Assembly: GCF_003856495.1 (NCBI RefSeq)
Contig: NZ_CP034118.1
Location: 910,001 to 974,000, forward strand
Direction: 5' to 3'
DNA from: Staphylospora marina
GTDB taxonomy: Bacteria; Bacillota; Bacilli; Thermoactinomycetales; Thermoactinomycetaceae
DNA: 64,000 nucleotides
Shown here: positions 53,805 to 63,624 of the stretch, one piece after another
Numbering within the stretch: position 1 is the stretch's first letter
Layout of the letters: each line of letters opens with the position of its first letter
Notes under the pieces: model-generated
Seen by the model: the letters and a program-made list of their open reading frames with translations, nothing else
What the model was told of the DNA's origin: nothing
Databases searched by the model: none
Program-made: the position numbers and the translations under genes

Positions 53805-54899
53805 TTGGAAAACCCGTTTGCGCAACTTCGCTTTGACATCTCGGAAAAAGTGCGCCTGCATCCGCAACAGCCGGGCATTGACACCCTCCTGGAGATGGAC
53901 CTGTATCCGGACGTGGAGATCAAAGATGAAGGACAACACCTGAAAATCCAAGGCTATCTCCGGTTGAGCGGTACGTACCTCGCCTCAAAAGATTCGGTTG
54001 AAACCGGGGCCGGGGATGGGGAGCGCACGGAAATACCGGAAGAAGAATTGCGGCACGAGCTGGCATACGTGATTCCGGTGGAAATCACCCTGCCGGCGGA
54101 CCGGGCGGAGCAGAATCGCATCCTGGCCGAGGTAGAATCGTTTGATTACAGCGTGTTGTCTCCCTTTGAGCTGAAAATTGAGGCCGTTTTGATGATCGAT
54201 GGTCTGATCCCGGATCAAAAGGACGTGGAGGCGGCCCGGGAGGAGGAAGAAGAATTGCCGGAGGTGCCCGCGTTCAGCGGGGCTCCCGCCAGACCGCTGA
54301 CGATTCAAGGATCGGAGGATCGACAAGAAGAAGCGGAAGATCCTGATCGGGCGGAAGAGCCGGAATCCCGATCCGGGAAGGAACAACCGGTTTTTGAAGG
54401 ATGGGACCGCGGAGAAAGTCCGGCCGAGTCGGGAGCCTTGTTCCCGGATACTACGGGATTCCGCGCGGGAAGGCCGGAAGAGGAGAGCCCCCGCGGCCTG
54501 AGTGAGGAATGGGAGTCTCCCGTTCAGCATCGGGGCCAACCCCCCGAAGAGTTTTGGAAAGAACGGCAGGAAAGCAGGAAGTTCCGGGACGGCGACAACG
54601 ATGGTCACGAGCCGTCGCAAATTCGCCCGGAAGAAGCGGATGAGCGGCATGGGCTTCATGAAGAAGCGGAAGGAGCGGTGCGGAAACAGACGGATTGGAT
54701 TCGCTGGCTCATCGGCAACAAACCGGAACAGTTCACCCCCATGCGGATGGTGATCGTCCGGAAAGAGGAGTCGGTCAACCAGCTGGCGGACCGATATGAA
54801 GTGTCCGCGAACCAGCTGATTCGAGTCAACCGGTTGACAACGGACCTTCTTGAAGAAGGTCAGATTCTTCATATTCCTGACCGAAAAAACGCGCCGTGA
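53805..54899 (+). CDS. spoVID: Spore coat/cortex assembly protein SpoVID
   Basis: A 364-residue protein: an N-terminal beta-rich SpoVID domain (about 1-145, FDISEKVRLHPQQPGI), a long acidic low-complexity middle (about 145-300), and a C-terminal LysM domain (VRKEESVNQLADRYEVSANQ, about 318-360). In Bacillus it is needed for coat encasement of the forespore. The start is TTG 53805 behind AAGGAGGGAC. Synteny hemL-spoVID-ysxE-valS is conserved. The linker is only weakly conserved in this family. Confidence 0.9.
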   Translation: MENPFAQLRFDISEKVRLHPQQPGIDTLLEMDLYPDVEIKDEGQHLKIQGYLRLSGTYLASKDSVETGAGDGERTEIPEEELRHELAYVIPVEITLPADRAEQNRILAEVESFDYSVLSPFELKIEAVLMIDGLIPDQKDVEAAREEEEELPEVPAFSGAPARPLTIQGSEDRQEEAEDPDRAEEPESRSGKEQPVFEGWDRGESPAESGALFPDTTGFRAGRPEEESPRGLSEEWESPVQHRGQPPEEFWKERQESRKFRDGDNDGHEPSQIRPEEADERHGLHEEAEGAVRKQTDWIRWLIGNKPEQFTPMRMVIVRKEESVNQLADRYEVSANQLIRVNRLTTDLLEEGQILHIPDRKNAP

Positions 54900-54922
54900 G
54901 GATGGGAAAGGAGCTGGTTCGG

Positions 54923-56002
54923 GTGAATGTTCCGCCGTTTTCCCGTGCGCATGAACTCGGGAACGTGTTTCGTCAATACGGATGGGAGCCCTCGGAAGTC
55001 GTGCAGGTCGGCGGCGTGTTTCGCGTGGTGACCAAAGAAGGAGTATACGCACTCAAAAGATCGGGGGCCCCACCGGAAAAGCTGGCTCTTCTTCACCGGA
55101 TGTTGCATGAGGTCTCTTCCGGTGGCTTTCCCCATTTGCTGCCATGGGAAAAAACCCGTCGGGGAGAGGTGGTAGCGGAAACGGACGAATCGGCCTGGTA
55201 CGCCACTCCCTGGATCGGGAATCCGGACGGCACGAAGACGGAGCCGGACGCCGAGGAAGTGGTGCGGGCCCTTGCGCGGTTTCATCGGGCGACGGAGACG
55301 TTCGCGGACAATTACCCCCGATTGAAAATCAGGGCGGGAGAAGCCCGCGTTTCCCGTTGGAAGAGGAAGCGGGAACGACTTCGGCAGATCATCGGGGAGA
55401 TCGAAAAGAAGGAGTATCCCACTCCGTTTGAACAATGCCTGCTCCGTGGACGGGAGAGTGTGGACAAATCGTTGCAATTCGCCATTCTCGGGCTTGAGCG
55501 GTTCATCGAAACGGAGGGGGGAGAAGCTCCCGTCTACGCCCTTTGTCACCGGCGACTCCATCCGACAAACGTGGTGGCGGACGAGACCGGGTTCTGGTTC
55601 ATCGATTTCGATCACGCCCAGTTCGATTCACCGGCGAGGGATCTGGCGGCAGCCATCAGGCGGTTCACCCGTCCGGGGGAAGGAGCGGATCGTGCGTTTG
55701 ACCTCTTCCAGGCATATTCGGAAGAACGACCGCTGTCCCCGAAGGAAAAACGGCTCACCGCCCTGTACCTTGCTTATCCGGCAAACATCCTGAAATCGCT
55801 GGCCAGATACGGGGAACAACCGCGGGTGGCCCACCACGAAGTGAACGTGTCCGGGCGGCTGGAAAAAGAAATCGAACAGCTTGAGGGCATGCAAGACCTG
55901 ATCCGTTCCCTGTGGCCGCGTCGGAAAAGGGCGGAAGGGACGGTTCGCGTGGCCGGACGGAATGGTATGCGCAAGCCGCCCGGGCGCGGACGCCCCCGGT
56001 GA
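54923..56002 (+). CDS. ysxE: Spore coat-associated kinase-like protein YsxE (CotS family)
   Basis: A 359-residue aminoglycoside-phosphotransferase-fold protein related to CotS. The fold landmarks are LCHRRLHPTNVV and FWFIDFDHAQFDSPARDLA, which correspond to the catalytic and metal loops (HxDxxxxN-like and D). The first Asp of the loop is replaced (HRRLHPTN), so kinase activity is doubtful. I chose GTG 54923, 9 nt after AAAGGAG; earlier in-frame starts at 54896 and 54902 lie before this site. Confidence 0.85.
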   Translation: MNVPPFSRAHELGNVFRQYGWEPSEVVQVGGVFRVVTKEGVYALKRSGAPPEKLALLHRMLHEVSSGGFPHLLPWEKTRRGEVVAETDESAWYATPWIGNPDGTKTEPDAEEVVRALARFHRATETFADNYPRLKIRAGEARVSRWKRKRERLRQIIGEIEKKEYPTPFEQCLLRGRESVDKSLQFAILGLERFIETEGGEAPVYALCHRRLHPTNVVADETGFWFIDFDHAQFDSPARDLAAAIRRFTRPGEGADRAFDLFQAYSEERPLSPKEKRLTALYLAYPANILKSLARYGEQPRVAHHEVNVSGRLEKEIEQLEGMQDLIRSLWPRRKRAEGTVRVAGRNGMRKPPGRGRPR

Positions 56003-56083
56003 ATTTCCGAAAGGACACCGGTCCGGTCGGCGGGAATGAGCGGTGTTCAACCGTTCGCGGAAAAATGAATCTGCGGCGGATTT

Positions 56084-56108
56084 TCCGGGATGTTTCCCGG
56101 ATTTTTTT
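56084..56108 (+). terminator. Terminator of ysxE
   Basis: TCCGGGA and TCCCGGA (56084-56090 and 56095-56101), tetraloop-sized loop, seven T. Confidence 0.9.
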
Positions 56109-56135
56109 CATTTTCCGGACGGATTCGGTGGAACG

Positions 56136-56163
56136 TTGATCATCCGATCCGATACATTATAAT
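56136..56163 (+). promoter_or_regulatory. Promoter of the small membrane-protein gene
   Basis: -35 TTGATC (56136-56141), 16-nt spacer, -10 TATAAT (56158-56163). Confidence 0.65.
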
Positions 56164-56295
56164 AAAGAAAGGGCGAATGTCATTTCGTCACATGATGACC
56201 GCCCGAGCGGTCTGGACAGATGAAGTCAAAACGTAGAGAATAAGAATATGTTGATGTGAAAAGAATTGGAGTCTCACAGGAAGGGGAACTCGACC

Positions 56296-56454
56296 TTGAG
56301 CGTAGTGAAGTCCGTCGTCAAGAAGGCGTACAGAGGGGCTCTTTTCCTCGGATTCCTGAGCATCCTTCTCCTGGTTACTGTATTGCTGCTCGCTTTCTTG
56401 GCCAACCCGGAAGCCATGTACGAAGCCGTGAAGAAGATTTTCGGAATCACGTGA
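56296..56454 (+). CDS. Small single-helix membrane protein
   Basis: A 52-residue peptide with a basic N-terminus (KSVVKKAYR), one strong membrane helix (about 15-36, LGFLSILLLVTVLLLAFLA) and a short amphipathic tail. It starts at TTG 56296, behind GGAAGGGG with 9-nt spacing, and has its own promoter. It sits between ysxE and the valS leader. No family recognised. Confidence 0.6.
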   Translation: MSVVKSVVKKAYRGALFLGFLSILLLVTVLLLAFLANPEAMYEAVKKIFGIT

Positions 56455-56563
56455 TCCGTTTCGTCACCGAAATGTGGCAGGGATCTTGTCGGTTTCACAT
56501 CCCGGACTCATATCACCTCCTTCGGCGGCAACCAGGGATTGCCGCTTGTGTTTTTGGTCCGAT

Positions 56564-56593
56564 TTGACGGTGATGTGCTTCCCGTTGTATGAT
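56564..56593 (+). promoter_or_regulatory. Promoter of the valS leader
   Basis: -35 TTGACG (56564-56569), 18-nt spacer, -10 TATGAT (56588-56593). Confidence 0.7.
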
Positions 56594-56599
56594 AAGAGA

Positions 56600-56895
56600 C
56601 AACATCAGCCAACTTGAATCTGATCAATGAATCATCGGCATTGACAGGGAGGAGTAGGCGTCCTTGTCCGACCAGAGAGGAGAGCCCGCCGGCTGAAAGG
56701 CTTTCCCGGAACAAGCCGCCGAACGTCGCCCTGGAGCCGGCAACCCGAACGTTCGCGGATGCGGACTGCGTAGGGTTGCCCGGAACCGGCCGTTATCCGG
56801 TTGAGTGCGCCCGGTCGGAGAAATCACTCCCATGGGCGAATAAAGGTGGTACCGCGGAAGAATCCTTTCGTCCTTTGATGGCGAAAGGTTTTTTT
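56600..56895 (+). promoter_or_regulatory. T-box riboswitch (tRNA-Val sensing) of valS
   Basis: The leader has the T-box AAGGTGGTACCGCGG (56843-56857) that pairs with the uncharged tRNA 3' end, and a terminator (56864-56872 with 56880-56888, then seven T). In Stem I the probable specifier is GTC (56725-56727), a valine codon, in the expected context before GCC and GGAG. Uncharged tRNA-Val should favour the antiterminator and turn valS on. Confidence 0.92.
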
Positions 56896-56924
56896 ATTTA
56901 TTCCCGAAACGGAGGAGAACGCGT

Positions 56925-59591
56925 ATGGCAGAACAGATGAAAAGCAAGCTGCCGACGGCCTATGACCCGAAACAGACGGAGAAGAAGTGGTATGACCGCT
57001 GGCTGGAAAAAGACCTGTTCAGGGCCGGCACCGATCCGGCGAAAAAGCCGTACACCATTGTGATCCCGCCGCCGAACGTGACGGGAAATCTGCACATCGG
57101 ACATGCGCTCAACAGCACGCTGCAAGACATCCTGATCCGGTTCAAGCGCATGCAGGGGTATGACGCTCTTTGGTTGCCGGGCATGGATCATGCGGGAATC
57201 GCCACGCAGGCGCGTGTGGAAGCCAGACTGCGCGAACAGGGCATCAGCCGACACGATCTGGGACGCGAGAAATTTTTGGAACAGACATGGAAGTGGAAGG
57301 ATGAGTATTCCGCCAACATCGCTTCCCAGTGGGCACGGATGGGACTGTCGCTCGACTATTCCCGCGAACGCTTCACCTTGGACGAAGGGTTGTCCGATGC
57401 CGTGAAGGAAGTGTTTGTCCGCCTGTATGAGAAAGGACTGATCTACCGCGGGAAATACATCATCAACTGGGATCCCGAAGCCCGCACCGCTCTCTCCGAC
57501 ATCGAAGTGATTCACAAAGAAGTGAAAGGGGCTCTGTATCACATCCGCTATCCGCTGAAAGACGGATCCGGACACATCCAGGTGGCCACCACCCGTCCGG
57601 AAACGCTGCTCGGCGACACGGCGGTGGCGGTCCATCCGGACGATGAGCGGTACAGGGATTACGTCGGAAAAACGGTCGTGGTCCCGTTCGTCAACCGGGA
57701 GATTCCGATCGTTGCCGACGAGTACGTGGACAAAGAGTTCGGCAGCGGCGCGGTGAAAATCACCCCGGCCCATGACCCCAACGATTTTGAGCTCGGCAAC
57801 CGGCACGATTTGCCGCAGGTGCTGGTCATGGACGAATCCGGCCGCATGAACGAAAACGCCGGAAAATATCAGGGACTCGACCGTTTCGAATGCCGCAAAC
57901 AGATCGTGAAGGATCTGGAGGAACTGGGGCTCTTGGTCAAAGTGGAGGAGCACGTCCACTCCGTGGGGCACAGCGAACGGTCCGGCGCCGTGGTCGAACC
58001 GTATTTGTCCACCCAGTGGTTCGTGAAAATGAAGCCGCTCGCCGAGCGGGCCATCCAGGCTCAAAAAAGCGGACAGGGAGTCCGGTTTGTGCCCGAGCGC
58101 TTCGAGAAAATTTACCTGAACTGGTTGGAGAACATCCGTGACTGGTGCATTTCCCGTCAGCTGTGGTGGGGGCATCGCATCCCGGCCTGGTATGCGCCGG
58201 ACGGTGAAGTGTTCGTCGCCCGCAACGAGGAAGAGGCATACGAGAAAGCCCGGGCAAAGTATGGGGAGGACGTCGTTCTCACGCAGGACGAAGACGTGCT
58301 GGACACCTGGTTCAGCTCGCAACTGTGGCCGTTTTCCACGCTGGGCTGGCCGGAAAAAACCCCCGATCTTCAGCGCTATTTCCCGACCGACTGTCTGGTG
58401 ACGGGTTATGACATCATCTTCTTCTGGGTGGCCCGGATGGTCTTCATCTCGCAGGAGTTCACCGGCCAAATGCCGTTCCGTGACGTGCTTCTCACCGGCC
58501 TGGTGCGGGATGCCGAGGGACGGAAAATGTCCAAGTCGCTGGGCAACGGGGTCGACCCGATGGACGTGATCGACAAATACGGGGCGGACGCCATGCGCTT
58601 CATGCTTTCCACAGGCGTGACACCGGGCAATGATTTGAGATTCCGCTGGGAGAGGGTCGAGTCGGCACGAAACTTTGCCAACAAGATCTGGAATGCTTCC
58701 CGTTTTGCCTTGATGCACCTGGAAGGCGTGTCCGCGGAAGAACTGGAGCTGAGAGGTCCCTTCTCCACGGCCGACCGCTGGATTCTCCATCGCCTGAACG
58801 AGACGGTGAGGGACGTCACCCGGATGCTGGACCGTTATGAATTCGGGGAAGCCGGTCGCATTCTGTACAACTTCATCTGGGATGAATTCTGCGACTGGTA
58901 CATCGAATTCTCCAAACTCCCGCTGTACGGCGATGACGCGGAAGCCAAACGGGTCACGCGTTCCGTGCTGGTGCACGTGCTGGACCAATCGCTTCGCCTG
59001 CTTCATCCGTTCATGCCGTTCATCACCGAGGAGATCCGCCATCACCTTCCGGTGAAGGGAGACAGCATCGTCATTGCCGAATGGCCGAGCGTGAATGAGG
59101 CCTTCACGGATGAAGAGGCGGCTGAGGAAATGCGGACCTTGATCGAAACCATCCGGGCGGTGCGCAATATCCGGGCCGAAATGGAAGTGGCTCCCAAACA
59201 GCAGGTGGAGCTCTTGATCCGCCCCGATGCGGGCCGCGAAGAGGCGTTCCGTCGGAGCGAAGGAGCCATCCGCCGGCTGTGCAACGTGGGAACGCTTGTC
59301 ATCGATCCCGGACTGACCAGGCCCGGACAATCCATGACGGCCGTGGTTTCCGGAGGGGAATTGTTCCTCCCGTTGGCCGGATTGGTGGACATCGGACAGA
59401 CCGTTTCCCGTCTGAAAGCCGAATTGAAAAAGCTGAACGCGGAAGTGGAACGCGTGGAGAAGAAATTGTCCAACCCCGGTTTTGTCGCCAAAGCACCCGC
59501 CCACGTGGTGGAAGCGGAGCGCAAAAAAGGAGAGGAGTACCGCGAAAAACGCGAAAAGGTGCTCGCCCGTCTGAAAGAATTGGAAGGTTGA
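56925..59591 (+). CDS. valS: Valyl-tRNA synthetase
   Basis: An 888-residue class-I synthetase: HIGH-type motif in [15 protein letters not shown]1 editing domain, KMSKS as [11 protein letters not shown], anticodon-binding helices, and a C-terminal coiled-coil arm (about 820-888, rich in K and E). The start is ATG 56925 behind GGAGGAG. It is controlled by the T-box leader. A terminator follows before folC. Confidence 0.98.
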   Translation: MAEQMKSKLPTAYDPKQTEKKWYDRWLEKDLFRAGTDPAKKPYTIVIPPPNVTGNLHIGHALNSTLQDILIRFKRMQGYDALWLPGMDHAGIATQARVEARLREQGISRHDLGREKFLEQTWKWKDEYSANIASQWARMGLSLDYSRERFTLDEGLSDAVKEVFVRLYEKGLIYRGKYIINWDPEARTALSDIEVIHKEVKGALYHIRYPLKDGSGHIQVATTRPETLLGDTAVAVHPDDERYRDYVGKTVVVPFVNREIPIVADEYVDKEFGSGAVKITPAHDPNDFELGNRHDLPQVLVMDESGRMNENAGKYQGLDRFECRKQIVKDLEELGLLVKVEEHVHSVGHSERSGAVVEPYLSTQWFVKMKPLAERAIQAQKSGQGVRFVPERFEKIYLNWLENIRDWCISRQLWWGHRIPAWYAPDGEVFVARNEEEAYEKARAKYGEDVVLTQDEDVLDTWFSSQLWPFSTLGWPEKTPDLQRYFPTDCLVTGYDIIFFWVARMVFISQEFTGQMPFRDVLLTGLVRDAEGRKMSKSLGNGVDPMDVIDKYGADAMRFMLSTGVTPGNDLRFRWERVESARNFANKIWNASRFALMHLEGVSAEELELRGPFSTADRWILHRLNETVRDVTRMLDRYEFGEAGRILYNFIWDEFCDWYIEFSKLPLYGDDAEAKRVTRSVLVHVLDQSLRLLHPFMPFITEEIRHHLPVKGDSIVIAEWPSVNEAFTDEEAAEEMRTLIETIRAVRNIRAEMEVAPKQQVELLIRPDAGREEAFRRSEGAIRRLCNVGTLVIDPGLTRPGQSMTAVVSGGELFLPLAGLVDIGQTVSRLKAELKKLNAEVERVEKKLSNPGFVAKAPAHVVEAERKKGEEYREKREKVLARLKELEG

Positions 59592-59598
59592 TCGTTCC

Positions 59599-59626
59599 GG
59601 GGAGTTCCCTCCGTCCGAGGGCTCCC
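59599..59626 (+). terminator. Terminator of valS
   Basis: GGGGAG-(TT)-CCCTC pairs with GAGGG-CTCCCC; a T/C-rich tail follows. Confidence 0.7.
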
Positions 59627-59727
59627 CTTCCTTCGATTGACGGAATGATTGTTTCCGGGGAAAATGGTCAAGTAGTAATTATTTCGCCACAAAATGACAG
59701 GGAACCATGCGGAAGGGATCGAATCTC

Positions 59728-61059
59728 ATGAACACTGTGCCTCTGACTTCGGCAAGCGATGTGTTTGCTTGGATGGACCGGGCTCTTGCCCGAAACATCA
59801 AACCCGGCCTTGAACGGATGGAGTGGGCCCTGGAACGGCTCGATCATCCGCAACGCCGGCTCAAGTACATCCACGTCGCCGGAACCAACGGCAAAGGATC
59901 CACGGCCGCGATGATTGACGCTGTCCTGCGGGAAGCCGGCTATCCGACCGGCATGTTCATCTCGCCGTATGTGACCTCCTGGAGAGAGCGCATCCGGTTT
60001 GACGGTGAGCCGATTCCGGAAGAGTCGTTTGTCCGTTGGGCGAATGAGTTGCGCCCGCTGGTCGGGGAAATGGCGGAATCGGGGCCGGGAGCACCCACTC
60101 CGTTTGAATTTTGGACATTGCTGGCGATTTTGTATTTTGCCCATGAGGCTTGCCCTTGGTTTGTCGTCTGGGAAACGGGACTCGGAGGGCGATTGGACTC
60201 CACCAACGTGGTTTGGCCGCTCGTTTCCGTCATCACCACGGTGGGGATGGAACATCGGGAATGGCTGGGTGACACCGTGTCGGAGATCGCCCGGGAAAAA
60301 GCGGGGATCATCAAGGCGGGAGTGCCCGTCATCTGCGGGGAAACCTCTGAGGAAGCCCTGTCTGTGATCGCGGAGACGGCCAAAAACAAACAATGTGACC
60401 TGTACGTTCGGGATCGGGATTTCGCGGTGGAGTCCGTTTCATCCGACCTGGACGGGCACCGGTTCCATTTCAGGAATGTGTACCGTCGCCTGGAAGACCT
60501 GCGCATTCCGCTGGCCGGGGCGCATCAGCTTTCCAATGCCGCGGTGGCTGCCATGACGCTGGAAATTCTCCGGCAACGATACGCCACGGTGATCGACCCC
60601 GAACATTTCCAAGAGGGATTGGCCAAGACGGATTGGCCGGGCAGGTTGGAGAAAGTGTCAAACCGACCGATGATACTCCTGGACGGCGCTCACAATCCGG
60701 ACGGGATGAATGCACTGGCGGAGACGGTGAGGCAATATGGCGACGGAAAAAGGATTTTCGTTGTCGCGGTGATGAAGGACAAGGACGTTCGGGACATGCT
60801 CCGTCCGATTGCGGACCTGGCGGACCTGTTCGTGGCCACCCAGGTCGGCGGCGAATCGCGGAGTCTTCCGGCGGAAGAGTTGGCTGCCGAACTGCGCGGC
60901 TTGTCACCGGATACGGAAACGGTGGTCGAGCCCGTGGCGGAGAATGCCGTTCGTCTGGCGAGAGGGCGTGCAACGGAACAAGACCTGATCACGGTGGCCG
61001 GTTCCCTCTTTTTGGTTGCAGAGGTGCGGCCGATGCTTGTCCGGACGGAGGAAGCATGA
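59728..61059 (+). CDS. folC: Folylpolyglutamate synthase / dihydrofolate synthase
   Basis: A 443-residue Mur-ligase-fold enzyme that adds glutamate to dihydropteroate and folates. Seen: P-loop VAGTNGKGST, FISPYVTSWRERIR, TGLGGRLDSTN, and C-terminal LLDGAHNPDGM. I chose ATG 59728 (MNTVPLTSASD) with GGAAGG upstream; ATG 59707 is possible. It lies after valS as in Bacillus and is followed closely by murC. Confidence 0.95.
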   Translation: MNTVPLTSASDVFAWMDRALARNIKPGLERMEWALERLDHPQRRLKYIHVAGTNGKGSTAAMIDAVLREAGYPTGMFISPYVTSWRERIRFDGEPIPEESFVRWANELRPLVGEMAESGPGAPTPFEFWTLLAILYFAHEACPWFVVWETGLGGRLDSTNVVWPLVSVITTVGMEHREWLGDTVSEIAREKAGIIKAGVPVICGETSEEALSVIAETAKNKQCDLYVRDRDFAVESVSSDLDGHRFHFRNVYRRLEDLRIPLAGAHQLSNAAVAAMTLEILRQRYATVIDPEHFQEGLAKTDWPGRLEKVSNRPMILLDGAHNPDGMNALAETVRQYGDGKRIFVVAVMKDKDVRDMLRPIADLADLFVATQVGGESRSLPAEELAAELRGLSPDTETVVEPVAENAVRLARGRATEQDLITVAGSLFLVAEVRPMLVRTEEA

Positions 61060-61087
61060 GCATCAAAGACAAAGGCTGGTGATCCGT

Positions 61088-62473
61088 TTGCAAAACATCA
61101 AACGCGTGCACTTCATCGGCATCGGCGGTTACGGAATGAGTGCGATTGCCCGTGTGCTTTTGGATCTGGGCTGGGAAGTGACCGGATCCGACGTGGCGGA
61201 AAACGCGCTGGTGCAGAAACTGATCGAGCGGGGAGCCAATGTGTCGATCGGTCACCGCGCCGAAAATGTGGGAGACGTGGACATGGTGGTCTACTCTTCC
61301 AGCATTGCCCCGGACAACGTGGAACGTCTTGCGGCCGAGGAACGGGGAATCGAAGTTCTGCATCGTTCGCAGATGTTGGCACGTCTGCTCAATGACAAAA
61401 AGGGAGTCGCCGTGGCCGGTGCGCACGGCAAGACCACCACGTCGTCAATGATCGCGCAAACCTTGGAGTTGTGCGGTGCTGATCCCACCTATGTCATCGG
61501 AGGGGAAATTGTCAGCCTGAAAGGCAACGCCAAAGCGGGAAGCAGCGATTGGGTGGTGGCCGAAGCGGATGAAAGCGACGGCACGTTCCTTGAATATTTT
61601 CCGCATATTGCGGTGGTCACCAACATCGAGCCGGACCATTTGGAAAATTACGGAGGGGACTTTGAGAACCTGAAAAACGCTTATCGCTCTTTCCTGCGGC
61701 AGGTGCGGCCCGAGGGAATTGCCATCCTTGGATGGGACGACCCGTATGTCCGGGAGATGGCCGGAGAAGTTCGCGGCCGCGTCACCACGTACGCCTTGGA
61801 CAGGCCGGCCGATTTCACCGCGCGGAACATCCGCCATCGCTTGAGGGAAACGACATTTGAGGTGTACCGCGGCGAAGAGATGCTCGGGGAAATCACCTTG
61901 CGCATTCCGGGTCGCCACAATGTGGCCAATGCTCTTGCCACCGTGATCGCCGCATTGGAAGCGGGGTTGGCGTTCGACGACATTGCCCGCGCCCTGTATG
62001 AATTCCAGGGAGCGAAACGACGCTTCCAAGTGATCGGGGAAGTGGACGGGGTCCTGGTCGTGGACGATTACGCCCACCACCCGACGGAAATCGCCGCCAC
62101 CCTGAAAGGGGCTCGTGCCCTGAACCGCCGGATTGTTGCCGTATTCCAGCCGCAAAGATATTCCCGCACCCATCTGTTGTTCGATGAATTCAGCCGCTCG
62201 TTCGGTGAGGCGGATGAAGTCATCATCAACACGGTGTATGCACCGCCGGGCGAAAAACCCATTCCGGGCGTCAGCGCGGAACGACTGGCGGAGCGCATCA
62301 GGGAAAACAGCAATCCGAACGCCCGTTTCTTCGAGACCAAGGAAGAGATCGAGGAGTATCTGCTCGACACCGTCCGACCCGGAGATCTGGTCATGACGAT
62401 GGGGGCCGGAGACATTTGGAGATTGGCACACGGTCTGGTGCCGAAGTTGGAAACACGTGTCCGGAAAGCATGA
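61088..62473 (+). CDS. murC: UDP-N-acetylmuramate--L-alanine ligase
   Basis: A 461-residue cytoplasmic ligase adding the first L-Ala of the peptidoglycan stem. Seen: N-terminal VHFIGIGGYGMSAIA, ATP loop AGAHGKTTTSS, AEADESDGTFL, and C-terminal DDYAHHPTEI. The start is probably TTG 61088, 6 nt after GGTGAT; an in-frame GTG at 61079 is the alternative. It is 28 bp after folC and likely co-transcribed, an arrangement not seen in Bacillus subtilis. Confidence 0.95.
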   Translation: MQNIKRVHFIGIGGYGMSAIARVLLDLGWEVTGSDVAENALVQKLIERGANVSIGHRAENVGDVDMVVYSSSIAPDNVERLAAEERGIEVLHRSQMLARLLNDKKGVAVAGAHGKTTTSSMIAQTLELCGADPTYVIGGEIVSLKGNAKAGSSDWVVAEADESDGTFLEYFPHIAVVTNIEPDHLENYGGDFENLKNAYRSFLRQVRPEGIAILGWDDPYVREMAGEVRGRVTTYALDRPADFTARNIRHRLRETTFEVYRGEEMLGEITLRIPGRHNVANALATVIAALEAGLAFDDIARALYEFQGAKRRFQVIGEVDGVLVVDDYAHHPTEIAATLKGARALNRRIVAVFQPQRYSRTHLLFDEFSRSFGEADEVIINTVYAPPGEKPIPGVSAERLAERIRENSNPNARFFETKEEIEEYLLDTVRPGDLVMTMGAGDIWRLAHGLVPKLETRVRKA

Positions 62474-62500
62474 GCTCTCATCCTTTTTCATCCTGACCGG

Positions 62501-62526
62501 TGAGGCGGCTGGCATCCGCCGCCTCA
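62501..62526 (+). terminator. Hairpin after murC
   Basis: TGAGGCGGC (62501-62509) pairs with GCCGCCTCA (62518-62526), 8-nt loop; no clear T-run. Confidence 0.5.
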
Positions 62527-62584
62527 TTCCGGCGGAAAGGAAGGGCACGTCCGCGAAGGATCAAGACGGCTTGAGGAGAAAAGT

Positions 62585-62623
62585 GGGATCCCGCCCGTCG
62601 ACGTACGGGGGATCCCTTTTTTT
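62585..62623 (+). terminator. Intrinsic terminator before the SCO gene
   Basis: GGGATCCC (62585-62592) and its mate (62609-62616) enclose CCCGT/ACGGG; seven T follow. Confidence 0.88.
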
Positions 62624-62719
62624 CGGCTGCTCCGTTGTGTCAATTCGGTGAACCGTTTCCGGAATCCGTCGCCGTTGTGGTATGGTAAGGGCAGACAAGG
62701 ATTCGAGGAGGACAGGCAG

Positions 62720-63382
62720 ATGAAGCGGTTGGTTATGGCTCCCGCGGTGCTGGCGGCGACGATGGCGCTGGTGTTGGCCGGATGCGATTCTTCCGGGAAA
62801 CAGGCCGGACATGAGCATCACGGCACTTCCGAACAGGAAGCTCCGCAAACGACGAACAATGATGTCTCCTCGCTGAACTGGCGAGTTCCTGATTTCACCT
62901 TCACCGACCAGGGCGGGAAACCGTTCGGATTGAAAGATCTCAAGGGGAAATTCTGGCTGGCTGACTTCGTGTTCACCCGTTGTCCCGATGTATGTCCCCC
63001 GATGACCGCCAACATGGCCCGTGTCCAAGAGCATCTGAAAAAAGCGGGAGTAAGTGTGGAAATCGTCTCTTTCAGTGTCGATCCCGAGTATGACACGCCG
63101 GAGCGATTGACCGCTTTTGCCGAAGATCATCAGGCGGATCTTTCCACCTGGCATTTTCTGACCGGATACAAGGTGGAAGAGATTGAAAAGATCGCCATGG
63201 AAGCTTTCAAGGGACCCGTCCGGCAGCAGAAGAGCCCCTCACCCGAAGTGCCCATTCTGGTGACGCACCCCACCCAGTTTTACCTGATTGACGATACCGG
63301 CAAAGTGGTGCGGTTTTATGACGGTCTGAAGCCGGATCCGGACCGGATTTTGGAAGATGTCAAACAATTGACGGGAAAATGA
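62720..63382 (+). CDS. SCO1/SenC-family copper-handling lipoprotein
   Basis: A 220-residue thioredoxin-fold lipoprotein: lipobox LAGC (Cys22), linker with HEHHG, and the copper motif TRCPDVCPP with the third ligand His in VTHPTQFYLID. SCO proteins load copper into the CuA site of cytochrome c oxidase or act as thiol reductants outside the membrane. The start is ATG 62720 behind GAGGAGG; the longer frame lacks a signal at its start. Confidence 0.94.
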   Translation: MKRLVMAPAVLAATMALVLAGCDSSGKQAGHEHHGTSEQEAPQTTNNDVSSLNWRVPDFTFTDQGGKPFGLKDLKGKFWLADFVFTRCPDVCPPMTANMARVQEHLKKAGVSVEIVSFSVDPEYDTPERLTAFAEDHQADLSTWHFLTGYKVEEIEKIAMEAFKGPVRQQKSPSPEVPILVTHPTQFYLIDDTGKVVRFYDGLKPDPDRILEDVKQLTGK

Positions 63383-63401
63383 GTGATCGGCGAACATCGG
63401 A

Positions 63402-63439
63402 CTTCCGCGCCGCCTGAGGGCGATGCGGAAGTTTTTTTT
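63402..63439 (+). terminator. Terminator of the SCO gene
   Basis: CTTCCGC (63402-63408) and GCGGAAG (63425-63431) with inner pairing, then eight T. Confidence 0.88.
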
Positions 63440-63567
63440 GGCGATAAGATCCCCTTCGCCAAAACAGGAACCGTCATCGGTCGCGGGAACGGTTCGTGGT
63501 GACGCTTGGTTGTCGTGAATGATTGTGAAATGTTTTTTTCTTTCACCTTCAGATTCCATGGTTGCCA

Positions 63568-63573
63568 TATAAT
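63568..63573 (+). promoter_or_regulatory. -10 box of the right-edge gene
   Basis: TATAAT, 51 nt before ATG 63625; -35 not convincing. Confidence 0.45.
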
Positions 63574-63624
63574 GATCTTGTCGGAAATTTTGATGAAGGC
63601 TTCTTGACGGGGGAATGGAAGTAC

